This document shows, one piece after another, positions 23,036-36,329 of a stretch of 64,000 nt of DNA. Made by a program: the position numbers and the translations under genes. The first letter of the stretch is position 1. Each line of letters opens with the position of its first letter. Source of the DNA: Mimachlamys varia (Eukaryota > Mollusca > Bivalvia > Pectinida > Pectinidae); contig OX392534.1 in assembly GCA_947623455.1 (NCBI GenBank), positions 40,119,426-40,183,425 of the forward strand. Direction: 5' to 3'. Below the pieces are notes generated by a model. It was not told the origin of the DNA and made no database searches. It saw nothing but the letters and a program-made list of their open reading frames with translations.

Positions 23036-23769
23036 TAGCAGTTAAAATTAGGCCATGAAAGTCACAATTCATAAAATGATTCAAGAATGCTATTAAACCT
23101 AATATATAAGATGATAATTCATGCTTAAATGTTTTAATTATCAATAAATCACCAAATCGTAAGATAATTAAAATACGAACAAGCTAAATTAGTGATATTG
23201 TTAAAATTATTCACAATTGCATAATAGTATATAGTAAATACAAAGACGGACAGGTTTTAAAATGGATCTTCCATCACATTATTTAACAAAAACTGATACA
23301 TCTATTTTAGCACTTATCTAACCAATTCTGCCTACCAAACCATTAATCTTGAATAGACATGTGTTCGTCAAGCTGTCCTCCGACAAACACTGATCATGTA
23401 TTTGTTCAAGTATGTGAGACATTAATGAAAATTAGCATATTTCTCGGTGGACTACCCCTCTCCCGCGAAATGTAAGACAGGCCACACGATAGCCCTCCAA
23501 TGTTATAATAGGGTTATAAGCTACAGTGCCTGTAGCAAGTGAACTATGTATGGTCTCCCCTCTCCTATTGTAGGGGATTATACAGGGTCAAATAACATCA
23601 AAGGCTAACCACAACTTGAAATACTATGTATCACAGTGCTAATGACTATATAACTGACCACACCACTGTATAGGGTCTGTTTATGTTGTAAACATCACCA
23701 CGTGCTGACCTGTATGCTCGTGTTCAATTTTAATTCACAGTAATTGCCAAATTTATTAACGTAATTTTA

Positions 23770-23797
23770 TTTTTTTTTTTTTGGGGGGGGGGGGGGG
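23770..23797 (+). repeat. T13G15 run in array unit 3
   Basis: Expanded from a TTTTTGGGG tract present in diverged units. Equivalent runs are at 25340-25365 and 26908-26930. Confidence 0.9.
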
Positions 23798-24284
23798 TAA
23801 TATGATGTAGAAATCAATTTGATAGATATCAATTTTGCAAAAAAAAAAACAAAAAAAGACAAAATGTTGGTTGATCCTATCTATATCCTAAAGTGAATAG
23901 ATAAATGACTAAAGGATAATTCACGGATGATTGATGGTTTCATAAATAAAAGATTGCTTTTGAAATGTGACTGATGATACTTACTGCAAATTAATATTTA
24001 TTTAGGAAAAAACAAACTAATTGCTAGGATCTTTATTTTTTGAAATTCTAGTGTATATATTAAAATTAAATATGAATAATCGGTATCATCATTCGTAAGG
24101 CTTTAAACTATAACTAAAATTTTGTCTAAATTTTCATTATTGGCTTTTAAATTGATTTGATGATTTTCTTTCATTGATATACCTTTTTATACTTTTAATT
24201 GATCAAATTTTAAAGAGAGTTTCATAATAAAGGTAAACACGATAATCATAAAAAATCCATTGTTCTGATGTATAAATTTAATTA

Positions 24285-25852
24285 AACCTTTCCAACCTGA
24301 TTACATGTGATTAACTCAAAATTCAAGGGGAGGGAGGAAAGGGTGGGGTGGCGGAAATACGTGATTTGCAGAACAGGATGCGATCCTCTGGAACACCGTG
24401 AAAAGTTGTAAGATCGTAAGTCACTGGAGTGGACTTGAAACCCCGTAAACTTGGCCTGCTGTACATCAGATCGTTCCGCCAATTCATTTTATTTGCATAT
24501 ATTTGGGTAAACTTAAGTTAAACTAATTGCATACAGGGTGAAATAGGTTAAATGTGTAAAATGTGATGGTTTTGAAGTGAATTTGGTGAATGACTGTGAA
24601 GTGTATATAGCAGTTACAATTCGGCTATGAAAGTCACAATTCATAAAATGATGCAAAAATGCTATTAAAGTTAATATATAAGATGATGATTCATGCTTAA
24701 TTTTTTTTATTATCAATAAATCTCCAAATCTTAAGGCAATTAAAATACGAACAAACTAATAGTGATATTGTTAAAATTATTTACAATTGCATAATAGTAT
24801 ATAGTATAGACAAAGACGGACAGGTTTTAAAATGGATCCTCAAGCACATTATTTAACAAAAACTGATACATCTATTTTAGCACTAATCTAACCAATTCTG
24901 CCTACCAAACCATTAATCTTGAATAGACATGTGTTCGTCAAGCTGTCCTCCGACAAACACTGATCATGTATTTGTTCAATTATGTGAGAAATTAATGAAA
25001 ATTAGCATATTTCTCGGTGGACAACCCCTCTCCCGCAAAATGTAAGACAGGCCACACGATAGCCCTCCAATGTTATAATAGGGTTATAAGCTACAGTGCC
25101 TGTAGCAAGTGAACTATGTATGGTCTCCCCTCTCCTATTGTAGGGGATTATACAGGGTCAAATAACATCAAAGGCTAACCACAACTTGAAATACTATGTA
25201 TCACAGTGCTAATGACTATATAACTGACCACACCACTGTATAGGGTCTGTTTATGTTGTAAACATCACCACGTGCTGACCTGTATGCTCGTGTTCAATTT
25301 TAATTCACAGTAATTGCCAAATTTATTAACGTAATTTTATTTTTTTTTTTTTGGGGGGGGGGGGGTAATATGATGTAGAAATCAATTTGATAGATATCAA
25401 TTTTGCAAAAAAAAAAACAAAAAAAGACAAAATGTTGGTTGATCCTATCTATATCCTAAAGTGAATAGATAAATGACTAAAGGATAATTCACGGATGATT
25501 GATGGTTTCATAAATAAAAGATTGCTTTTGAAATGTGACTGATGATACTTACTGCAAATTGATATTTATTTAGGAAAAAACAAACTAATTGCTAGGATCT
25601 TTATTTTTTGAAATTCTAATGTATATATTAAAATTAAATATGAATAATCGGTATCATCATTCGTAAGGCTTTAAACTATAACTAAAATTTTGTCTAAATT
25701 TTCATTATTGGCTTTTAAATTGATTTGATGATTTTCTTTCATTGATATACCTTTTTATACTTTTAATTGATCAAATTTTAAAGAGAGTTTCATAATAAAG
25801 GTAAACACGATAATCATAAAAAATCCATTGTTCTGATGTATAAATTTAATTA
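24285..25852. repeat. Array unit 4
   Basis: 1,568 bp; nearly identical to unit 5. Contains a T13G13 run at 25340-25365. Confidence 0.88.
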
Positions 25853-27416
25853 AACCTTTCCAACCTGATTACATGTGATTAACTCAAAATTCAAGGGGAG
25901 GGAGGAAAGGGTGGGGTGGCGGAAATACGTGATTTGCAGAACAGGATGCGATCCTCTGGAACACCGTGAAAAGTTGTAAGATCGTAAGTCACTGGAGTGG
26001 ACTTGAAACCCCGTAAACTTGGCCTGCTGTACATCAGATCGTTCCGCCAATTCATTTTATTTGCATATATTTGGGTAAATTTAAGTTAAACTAATTGCAT
26101 ACAGGGTGAAATAGGTTAAATGTGTAAAATGTGATGGTTTTGAAGTGAATTTGGTGAATGACTGTGAAGTGTATATAGCAGTTACAATTCGGCTATGAAA
26201 GTCACAATTCATAAAATGATGCAAAAATGCTATTAAAGTTAATATATAAGATGATGATTCATGCTTAATTTTTTTTATTATCAATAAATCTCCAAATCTT
26301 AAGGCAATTAAAATACGAACAAACTAATAGTGATATTGTTAAAATTATTTACAATTGCATAATAGTATATAGTATAGACAAAGACGGACAGGTTTTAAAA
26401 TGGATCCTCTAGCACATTATTTAACAAAAACTGATACATCTATTTTAGCACTAATCTAACCAATTCTGCCTACCAAACCATTAATCTTGAATAGACATGT
26501 GTTCGTCAAGCTGTCCTCCGACAAACACTGATCATGTATTTGTTCAAGTATGTGAGACATTAATGAAAATTAGCATATTTCTCGGTGGACTACCCCTCTC
26601 CCGCAAAATGTAAGACAGACCACACGATAGCCCTCCAATGTTATAATAGGGTTATAAGCTACAGTGCCTGTAGCAAGTGAACTATGTATGGTCTCCCCTC
26701 TCCTATTGTAGGGGATTATACAGGGTCAAATAACATCAAAGGCTAACCACAACTTGAAATACTATGTATCACAGTGCTAATGACTATATAACTGACCACA
26801 TCACTGTATAGGGTCTGTTTATGTTGTAAACATCACCACGTGCTGACCTGTATGCTCGTGTTCAATTTTAATTCACAGTAATTGCCAAATTTATTAACGT
26901 AATTTTATTTTTTGGGGGGGGGGGGGGGGGTAATATGATGTAGAAATCAATTTGATAGATATCAATTTTGCAAAAAAAAACAAAAAAAGACAAAATGTTG
27001 GTTGATCCTATCTATATCCTAAAGTGAATAGATAAATGACTTAAGGATAATTCACAGATGATTGTTGTTTTCATAAATAAAAGATTGCTTTTGAAATGTG
27101 ACTGATAATACTTACTGCAAATTAATATTTATTTAGGAAAAAACAAACTAATTGCTAGGATCTTTATTTTTTGAAATTCTAATGTATATATTAAAATTAA
27201 ATATGAATAATCGGTATCATCATTCGTAAGGCTTTAAACTATAACTAAAATTTTGTCTAAATTTTCATTATTGGCTTTTAAATTGATTTGATGATTTTCT
27301 TTCATTGATATACCTTTTTATACTTTTAATTGATCAAATTTTAAAGAGAGTTTCATAATAAAGGTAAACACGATAATCATAAAAAAACCCATTGTTCTGA
27401 TGTATAAATTTAATTA
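25853..27416. repeat. Array unit 5
   Basis: 1,564 bp; contains a T6G17 run at 26908-26930 in the place of the T13G13 of unit 4. Confidence 0.88.
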
Positions 27417-28991
27417 AACCTTTCCAACCTGATTACATGTGATTAACTCAAAATTCAAGGGGAGGGAGGAAAGGGTGGGGTGGCGGAAATACGTGATTTG
27501 CAGAACAGGATGCGATCCTCTGGAACACCGTGAAAAGTTGTAAGATCGTAAGTCACTGGAGTGGACTTGAAACCCCGTAAACTTGGCCTGCTGTACATCA
27601 GATCGTTCCGCCAATTCCTTTTATTTGCATATATTTGGGTAAATTTAAGTTAAACTAATAGCATACAGGGTGAAATAGTTTAATGTGTATAATGTGATGG
27701 TCTGGAAGTGAATTTGGTGAATGACTGTGAAGTGTATATAGCAGTTAAAATTCGGCCATAAAAGTCACAATTCATAAAATGATTCAAAAATGCTATAAAA
27801 GTTAATATATAAGATGATGATTCATGCTTAATTTTTTTTATTATCAATAAATCTCCAAACCTAAGGCAATTAAAATATGAACCAACTAATAGTTATATTG
27901 TTACAATTATTCACAACTGCATGATAATAGTATATAGTATAGACAAAGACGGACAAGTTTTAAAATGGATCCTCTACCACATCATTTAACAAAAACTGAT
28001 ACATCTATTTTAGCACTATTCTAACCAATTCTGCCTACCAAACCATTAATCGTGAATAGACATGTGTCCGTCAAGCTGTCCTCCAACATACACTGATCAT
28101 GTATTTGTTCAAGTATGTGAGAAATTAATGAAAATTAGCATATTTCTCAGTGAAATATCCCTCTCCCGCGAAATGTAAGACAGGCCACACGATAGCCCTC
28201 CGATGTTATAATAGAGTTATTAGCTACAGTGCCTGTAGCAAGTGAACTATGTATGGTCTCCCATCTCTTATTGTAGCGGATTATACAGGGTCAAATAACA
28301 TCAAAGGCTAACCACAACTTGAAACACTATGTATCACAGTGCTAATGACTATATAACTGACCCCACCACTGTATAGGGTCTGTTTATGTTGTAAACATCA
28401 CCACGTGCTGACCTGTATGTTCGTGTTCAATTTTAATTCACAGTAATTGACAAATTGATGAACGTAATTTCAAATATTTTTTGGGTAATATGATGAAGAA
28501 ATCAATTTGATAGAAATCAATTTGCAAAAAAAAAATCAAAAAACAAAAAAAAAACAAAGACAAAATGTTGGTTGACCCTATCTATATCCTAAAGTGAATA
28601 GATAAATGACTAAAGGATAATTCACGGATTATTGATGGTTTCATAAATAAAAGATTGCTTTTGACATGTGACTGATGATACTTACTGCAAATTGATATTT
28701 ATTTAGGAAAGAACAAACTAATTGCTAGGATCTTTATTTTTTGAAATTCTAATGTATATATTAAAATTAAATATAAATAATCGGTATAATCATTCGTAAG
28801 GCTTTAAACTATAACTAATATTTTGTCTAAATTTTCATTATTGGCTTTTAAATTGATTTGATGATTTTCTTTCATCGATATACCATTTTATACTTTTAAA
28901 TGATCAAAATTTAAAGAGAGTTTCATAATAAAGGTAAGCACGATAATTATAATAAAAATATTTCCATAGTTTTGATATATAAAATTCATTT
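27417..28991. repeat. Array unit 6
   Basis: 1,575 bp; its first half resembles units 4-5, its second half (from about 27,900) resembles unit 7, and the T/G run is back to a short TTTTTTGGG form near 28,475. Confidence 0.85.
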
Positions 28992-30484
28992 AACCTTTCC
29001 AACCTGATTACATGTGAGTAAATCAAAATTCAAGGGGAGGGAGGAAAGGGTGGGTAGGCGGAAATACGTGATTTGCAGAACAGGATGCAAACCTCTGGAA
29101 CACCTTGAAAAGTTGTAAGATCGTAAGTCACTGGCGTGGACTTGAAACCCCGTAAACTTGGCCTGCTGCATATCAGATCGTTCCGCCAATTCATTTTATT
29201 TGCATATATTTGGGTAAACTTAAGTTACACTAATAGCATACAGGGTGAAATAGGTTAAATGTGTATAATGTGATTGTCTTTGGTGAATGGCTGTGAAGTG
29301 TATATAGCGGTTAAAATTAGGCCATGAATGTCACAATTCATAAAATGATTTAAGAATAATATTAAAGTTAATATATAAGATGATTATTCATGCTTAAATT
29401 TTTTATTATCAATAAATCACCAAATCGTAAGATAATTAAAATGCGAACAAACTAATAGTGATATTGTTGAAATTATTCACAATTGCATAATATTATATAG
29501 TATAGACAAAGACGGACAAGTTTTAAAATGGATCTTCTATCACATTATTTAACAAAAATTGATACATCTGTTTTAGCACTTATCTAACCAATTCTGCCTA
29601 CCAAACCGTTAATCTTGAATAGACATGTGTCCGTCAAGCTGTCCTCCAACAAACACTGATCATGTATTTGTTCAAGTATGTGAGAAATTAATGAAAATTA
29701 GCATATTTCTCAGTGAAATACCCCTCTCCCGCGAAATGTACGACAGGCCACACGATAGCCCTCCGATGTTATAATAGAGTTATTAGCTACAGTACCTGTA
29801 GCAAGTGAACCATGTATGGTCTCCCATCTCTTATTGTAGCGGATTATACAGGGTCAAATAACATCAAAGACTAACCACAACTTGAAACACTATGTATCAC
29901 AGTGCTAATGACTATATAACTGACCTCACCACTGTATAGGGTCTGTTTATGTTGTAAACATCACCACGTGCTGACCTGTATGTTCGTGTTCAATTTTAAT
30001 TCACTGTAATTGACATATTTATGAATGTAATTTTGAATAATTTGTTGGGATAATATGATGTAGAAATCAATTTTGCAATATAAACAAAAAATCAACAAAC
30101 AAAGACAAAATGGTGGTCGACCCTATCTATATCCTAAAGTGAATAGATACATGACTAAAGGATAATTCACGGATTATTGATGATTTCATATTTATTTAGG
30201 AAAAAACAAACTAATTGCTAGGATCTTTATTTTTTGAAATTCTAATGTATATATTACAATTAAATATGAATAATCGGTATAATCATTCGTAAGGCTTTAA
30301 ACTATAACTAATATTTTGTCTTAATTTTCATTATTGGCTTTTAAATTGATTTGATGATTTTCTTTCATTGATATACCATTTTATACTTTTAATTGATAAA
30401 AATTTATAGAGAGTTTCATAATAAAGGTAAACACGATAATTATAATAAAAATATTTCCATTGTTTTGATATATAAAATTCTTTT
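28992..30484. repeat. Array unit 7, short deletion
   Basis: 1,493 bp; about 70 bp are missing near 30,190, where TGATTTCATA is joined to TTTATTTAGG. Confidence 0.85.
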
Positions 30485-32271
30485 AACCTTTCCAACCTGA
30501 TTACATGTGAGTAAATCAAAATTCAAGGGGAGGGAGGAAAGGGTGGGGTGGCCGAAATACGTGATTTGCAGAACAGGATGCGATCCTCTGGCACACCGTG
30601 AAAGTTGTAAGATCGTAAGTCCCTGGAGTGGACTTGAAACCCCGTAAACTTGGCCTGCTGCACATCAGATCGTTTCGCCAATTTATTTTATTTGCATATA
30701 TTTGGGTAAACTTAAAGTAAACTAATTGCATACAGGATGTAAAAGGTTAAATGTTTATGATTTGATGGTCTTGAACTGAATTTGGGGATTGGCTGTGATG
30801 TGTATATAGCAGTAAAAATTAGGCCATGAACGATCCAATTGATTAAATGATTCAGGTATGCTATCAAAATTAATATATAAGATGACAATTCTTGTGTAAA
30901 TGATTTTATTATAAACTCTTCAAATCTTTAAATACTGAAAATACGTCTTATATGTACATTGTGTGAGAATTTTTATTCCGCTTTATAATAAAGAACCTAG
31001 CGCATATACATTCCGCTAAATATAGAAAAGATAATTCGAATTCATTGATTCAAAATATGTGCTACATGTGTATTTGAAATTCAATATATGCTCTGATAAT
31101 ATCAAATGGAATTAATTAACAAAATGTACATTAATCAGAAAACAAAAAAACAAATCATAACAACTAGTAACTTAGCAAACAGAAAGGATTTTGTTTTGTT
31201 AACGTAAGTTTTATGTTTACAAACGATAAAACAATCAATTTCATAACAGCTTCTAGATGCAGTTGTTGAAAATGTAAAAAAAATCAATATCATGTTTACC
31301 TCGAAATAGAGAAAGTAATGAGTTTTTAGCAGTTTTATGACCCTACAATATCGGTATGTCCTGTTTTATTTATAAGTTAAAATTCCTAACCTGATACAGT
31401 CACATTTCTAGGTCAAGGTAATTATTCGAAATAATAGAACTGCTATTAAATTTTACGGTGGATATATGTTTAGATGTCTCTTAATGTTTCGAAGTTGTCA
31501 AATCGTAAACAGCTCTCGAGATTTTATGTTCAGACCACATGCTACGTAGCAGACGGGGACGGACTATAGACATAGAAGGTGACTTGAAGGAGATATTGAT
31601 GGGGAGGGTTTAATGAAGGGATGTGTGTGTAGTTGACCTATCAGTAATTAATGACTTGTCTAATTGGACAGATGATTGGATATACATGGATATGGTTGGT
31701 TGCATTTGAATGGTTGAATGGCAGTCGAATGGTTAAATGGGTCAATAGTTAAATGCATTTGTCAGTATATTAGTAAGTGTATGGTATGCTTGATTTTTAT
31801 AATGATTGTTTTTTCGGTGAACCAAGTGATGCAATTAAATGTACTACTTTGCATCATGAAATTTATCGGAAAGATGAAAAAGGATGATGTATTTAAGTGA
31901 ATTGATCAATCATTTAAGGATTATTCACGGATGATGGATGGTTTCATAAATAAAAGATTTTTTAGGAACGTGACTGATTATACTGACTGCAAATTAATAT
32001 TTCTTTGGGAACAAACTAATTAGTTGCTAGGATCTGTTTATTTTATAAATTTCAATGTAAACATTCAAATTACATATGAATAATTGGTATAATTATTCGT
32101 AAGTGGTGATATAATAACTTATATTTTGTTTCATTGTTGGCTTTCAAATTCTTGATTTTCCCTCGTTGATATATCATTTTATACTTGAATTGATCCATTT
32201 TTAAAGTTGGGTTTCATAGTTAAGGTAAACATGATAATTATAGTTATTGGTTTGATATATAACATTCATTC
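30485..32271. repeat. Array unit 8, diverged, with foreign middle part
   Basis: 30,485-30,900 and 31,890-32,271 align to the unit. 30,900-31,890 replaces the ATCATGTATTTG...GTGTTCAATTTT portion with unrelated AT-rich text and with sequence like the left edge at 14,780-15,060. Confidence 0.65.
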
Positions 32272-32734
32272 AACATTTTTATCCTGATTGCATGTGAGCA
32301 AATCAAAATTCAAGGGGGGGAGGAAAGGGTGGGATATTGGAAATATGTGATTTGCAGAACAGGATGCGATCCTCTGGAACACCGTGAAAAGTTGTAAGAT
32401 CGTAAGTCACTGGTGTGGACTTGAAACCCCGTAAACTGCACATCAGATATTCTCACCAATTCAAAAGTCAATTTCTTTGCATAGGTTTTTTGCAAACTTA
32501 AGTTAATTAAACTGTGTCAAAGATGAAATTTGTTAAATATGTATAAATTGTTTGTCTTAAAGTGAATATGGTGAATGGCCGTGAATAACTAGTGTAGATA
32601 GCAGTTTAAATTTGGTCATGAACGTCACATTTTCCAATTGAAAATTGCTTAAAAGCAAAAATTAAAGTTTTATCCATCTCCCCTGTTATGATACAATATC
32701 TTCTTTAATTCCTGACTATTATCTATTTTCTGAT

Positions 32735-34050
32735 ATTCTCAACCAAGCCATTATCAAATATTCTTACTACCATTCTTAGTAGTGTTAAATCAGACTTTCA
32801 GTATTATTGTGACACTGTACATGTATACTCAAGGAGAGAACACGGAATATGGATTAAAATTTGAAAAAACATAGGATCTTCTGATCTGTGTTGAGCAACC
32901 CCTTTTCAAATGTTTCGTCTATCAAAACATTTGAATTTTCCACCTTGTACACTACCATACCACATACCAAAATGAAAGAACGTCTTCCGTCTCTCATTAT
33001 GAGAGCTTTATTTTCAAAGGGAGATGGACGACATTACAAGTACATGGTTGTGAGCTATCTTGGAAGCATACTTTGTGAAAAAAAATACAATAAAAAGCTA
33101 CGATGAAATATACAGCGGAAGACGTAGTACGAATGATTGAATTCCTGGTTGACAATATATTTGTTGAATTCGGAGGAAAGGCTTTCTTACTTACTGTGCT
33201 CCACTTTTGGCTGACTTGTTTTTGTTTTCATACGAGGCTGCATTTTTCATACGCGTGGGGCTTATCAGGATGGGTAACAAAACCCTTGCCAAATCTCTCA
33301 ATTTCACTTTCAGGTATATCGAGGATGTGTTGTCTTATACAACAAAAGGTTTGCTGACCTAGTCGATCGTGTACACCCTACTGACCTTGAGATTAAAAAA
33401 GACTCTCCTACATCAGCTTCTTCCCTCTATTTTTACCTAAAATATGACCAACACGGGCAGATTACTTTTAAGCTGTATGATAAACGTGACAATTTCGATT
33501 TTACAATCGTGAACTTTCCCCTTTTCATGGTAGCATCTCCGCTTCTCCATCCTACGGTGTTTTTATGTCGCACTTTATTCACTATTCTAGGGCTTGCTCT
33601 GAATATCGATTTTCGTGATAGATTTCAAATACTGACAAACAAACTTACGGCACAGGGATTCGAGAGATGGAGGTTGATGAAGACTATAGGCAAGTTTTAT
33701 GGTTGCCATCTTTATCTCATCGAGAATGTGCTTTATTCTGTGTGATAAGAAGATGGGCGTTTTTGAGTTTGCTTATTAGTATGTTTATTTGTTGTGATTG
33801 ACAATGATGATTCGGTTCTCAATTTGAGGATTAATATTTACTTTGATGTGACCACAATTTACATGGTACGTGTCGTCGATGAAGCAGAAGACGCTTACTC
33901 TTCCGGAACACCTGGTCTTATTATCTTGTACTTTTACGGGAGTCTCCATGTAAATCTTTCCTTTGTTCTAATTTTGCCTCCAGCTTAATTGATTTGAGCT
34001 CGGATTATGGTTTTGTTGACGCTTTAGTATTTAATGATTTTTTTTACACG
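32735..34050 (+). pseudogene. Penelope-like element RT, frameshifted, with 3' tail
   Basis: Plus-strand fragments in order: KPLSNILTTIL-like text at 32,745, FSTLYTTIPHTKMK at 32,940, a VVRMIEFLVDNIF block at 33,125, the LADLF/YE region in a shifted frame (33,200-33,250), an altered catalytic box at about 33,315 (YIEDVLS-like) and LEIKKDSPT at 33,385. The C-terminal part runs to 33,745 and the tail to 34,050. Several frameshifts; inactive. Confidence 0.78.
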
Positions 34051-34384
34051 TTTCCCACTTAAAACAGAAGACGTTTTTTTTTCCGGAACACATAGTATTT
34101 TCAAGTATTTCCTTGTTTTATATTTCCTTTTTTCATATTTTGGCCCTATTTCAATCGATTTCCACCTCGGATTATTGTGTTGTTGACGGTTTAGTAATCT
34201 CTGATTATTTCCATAGCCAAAATTCGTTTAAAATAGTTTTGTTGGATTCATTGGAGAAGGTTCTGAATATAATTATATACTTCTGAAACTAAACATATTT
34301 TAAATAACAGTGAGAGACAAAAATAATTTCTTAATATGCTCCAAACAAAATAAACAGAACGAAAACACTATAAAAGCTGATTTG

Positions 34385-34990
34385 AAATAAACTGAAGAAT
34401 CTATAGTACAAATGATAATATTCCTTGTTGACAATATATTTGTTTATTTAGAGGAAATATCCTTTTGGAATTTTTTATGGGAACAACTGTGTCAAAATCG
34501 TAGCTGACCTGTTTTTGTTTATAAACGAGGCTGCATTTGTCGAAGACCAAGATAGATAATAAAAGCCTTACCAAATTTGTCAACTACACTTTATATATAT
34601 GGACGATATATTGTCTCTAAACAGCAAGACGTTTGCTGACAACGTCGGTTGTAATTACCTTCTGAACTTGAAATAAATGACACAACAGACTGCTCTACAT
34701 CAGCTAATTACCTAAATGTTTACTTCACGATGACCAACATCGGTAGCTCACTAATAAGCAATACGATAAACGTGATCATTTAGATTTTTCTATCGTGGAC
34801 TTTACCTTTCCTGATAGTAACACCCCTACATCTCCAGACTATATGTTATAATAGGACTTTCTCTTTATACAAATGTACCGTGATTTTCGCGATAGAAGTC
34901 GGCTGATGATGAACAAACTTACGACTCAAATATTGGAGGGATGCAGGTTGGTGAAGACTATCAGCAAGTTTAACAATCGCCATCCTGGTA
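34385..34990 (+). pseudogene. Second plus-strand PLE RT copy, heavily decayed
   Basis: Aligns to the same RT from ACAAATGATAATATTCCTTG to TGCAGGTTGGTGAAGACTAT. Catalytic area reads GACGATATATTGTCTCTAAA. Multiple stops. It is followed by a hammerhead repeat and another PLE tail. Confidence 0.7.
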
Positions 34991-35059
34991 TTTTAGTGGG
35001 GTTTTTTTTTTTAATAAAGATTTTTTTAATATGATCATAAGCGTTTGGAAGTGAATTTG

Positions 35060-35376
35060 CTGGAGCCTCCATAGCCACAGTTAATCTCAATTGAGTAGTG
35101 GCACGGTACTTAATATACCCATTTTCGTAGTACACGATTTGAAATTATACAGAACTAGTTTAAATTTACTTAAAATAAATTAAAGGGGTTTTACGCACCT
35201 GACCCTTCTACTTCTACATTAGTTTAGTAATTTTGGATTCCAACCTTTTGGCCCTAGCATCACTGAAGAGTCCTAGGAGGACGAAACAGCTGTATGATGC
35301 AGTTTCATTCATTTTTTCGGCATACTGTATATATTACTAAATTTGAGAGGTGCAGCATATGTGTTTGTTACGTGAT
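35060..35376 (+). repeat. Hammerhead-bearing repeat, copy 2
   Basis: Full unit of about 317 bp, from CTGGAGCCTCCATAGCCAC to GTTACGTGATCTT. It lies between PLE RT remains and a PLE tail, as if inserted into or part of a terminal repeat. Confidence 0.8.
35257..35300 (+). ncRNA. Type-I hammerhead ribozyme motif, best preserved
   Basis: Helix I GCATCA (35257-35262) with TGATGC (35295-35300), six Watson-Crick pairs. Core boxes CTGAAGA and GAAA are intact, helix II is GTCC/GGAC with loop TAGGA, and helix III is a minimal CAGCTG. Predicted cleavage is after A35294. Confidence 0.85.
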
Positions 35377-35560
35377 CTTTAGACTTATATGGCGGGTGTC
35401 GTCGATGAAGTAGAAGACGCTATCTCTTCTGGAACATTTAGTACTATTCTCTTGTACTATTTTATTGGTCTCCATGTTAAGCTTTCCTATGTTTATATGC
35501 TACCACTAGTTTAACGGATTTTGAGTTCGGATTATTTTTTTGTTGACGGTATTCTCCTTG
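35377..35560 (+). repeat. PLE 3' tail
   Basis: Begins ATGGCGGGTGTCGTCGATGA-like text right after the hammerhead repeat and ends near GTTGACGGTATTCTCC. Same tail as at 33.9 and 57.0 kb. Confidence 0.7.
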
Positions 35561-35904
35561 TTGTCAGTTTATTTACAGCTCCATGGTAATATGATCTGGG
35601 CTACTGATTCGGGTTGTCGTTGATTAAACATTATTTGCAGTGAATGTGTGCATTGTTTTATTTTCAGTTGACAAAACCAAAAAACGATGACTAAACACAC
35701 ACAATATGCCGAAAAAATGAGTTCTTAGCACATTGACACATTCTTATAAACACATTCTTAAGGAAATTATACCTCAAATAAAGGAACCAGAAAAAGATAC
35801 CTGGATACATTGTACATCTTCTTGTTCGAAAGACTAGACTTAATGCAGACTTAAATATTACATAAACCTTTGATATACTATATACTTGTAATATCACTGC
35901 TGGT

Positions 35905-36325
35905 CAAACCCATGGCTTGTTCTGAATATCGAAATTTTCCTGATAGATGTCAGCTGTTAACGAACAATCTTATGGCACAGGGATTCGAGAGAGATGCAGG
36001 TTGATGAAAACTATGAACAAGTGTTAAAATTTGCCATAGTAGTTTCATTGAAAAATATTCTGTATCCTTTTATTATATGAATATTTATGTCTACTAGGTG
36101 TGATTGTGATTTAGAATTGTGCCTCAGTTTTAATTTTGAGGACGTGGCATTTACTGCGATGTGACCTAGATTTATATGGCGGGCGTCGTCGATAAAGCAA
36201 AAGACGCTTACTGGTTTAATTCTCATGTACTTTTTCAAGTGTCTCCGTGTAAATATTTCCTTTTGTTCATAGTCTGCCCCTACATTATCGATACGGAATT
36301 AGGATAATGATATTATTCACGCTTC
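35905..36325 (+). pseudogene. PLE fragment: RT C-terminus and tail
   Basis: GCTTGTTCTGAATATCGAAA through GGATTCGAGAG to a tail with GGCGGGCGTCGTCGATAAAG. No open frame. Antisense ORFs here are shadows. Confidence 0.7.
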
Positions 36326-36329
36326 GGTA

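Larger units (their letters stand above)
18125..24284. repeat. Array unit 3, split by the LTR retrotransposon
   Basis: 18125-18443 and 23036-24284 together form one unit of 1,564 bp once the insertion and its TAGC duplication are removed. The core of this copy lacks about 10 bp near 18,228 and has GGTGCACATC instead of GCTGCACATC. Confidence 0.88.
15426..32660. repeat. Tandem array of a ~1,565-bp unit
   Basis: Using AACCTTTCCAACCTG as phase marker, copies start at 15426, 16559, 18125, 24285, 25853, 27417, 28992, 30485 and (degraded, marker changed to CAACATTTTTATCCTG) 32272. Spacings are 1133 (internal deletion), 1566, 6160 (1564 plus the LTR element), 1568, 1564, 1575, 1493 and 1787. The central copies are nearly identical and the edges are diverged, as expected for an array homogenised by unequal exchange. 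No protein is encoded; the recurring minus-strand frame beginning MAERSDVQQAKF comes from the conserved core. Confidence 0.92.

Noticed and set aside
15426..30200. CTGATGATACTTACTGC in array units as a hammerhead core
   Set aside because: No GAAA box in a pairable position, no helix II, and the first unit changes the motif to TTATGATACTGAC.
15384..32495. Conserved minus-strand ORFs beginning MAERSDVQQAKF in nearly every array unit
   Set aside because: They start in the conserved DNA core, but frames differ in length, shift between copies and run into simple G/A-rich text. DNA-level conservation explains them better than a protein.
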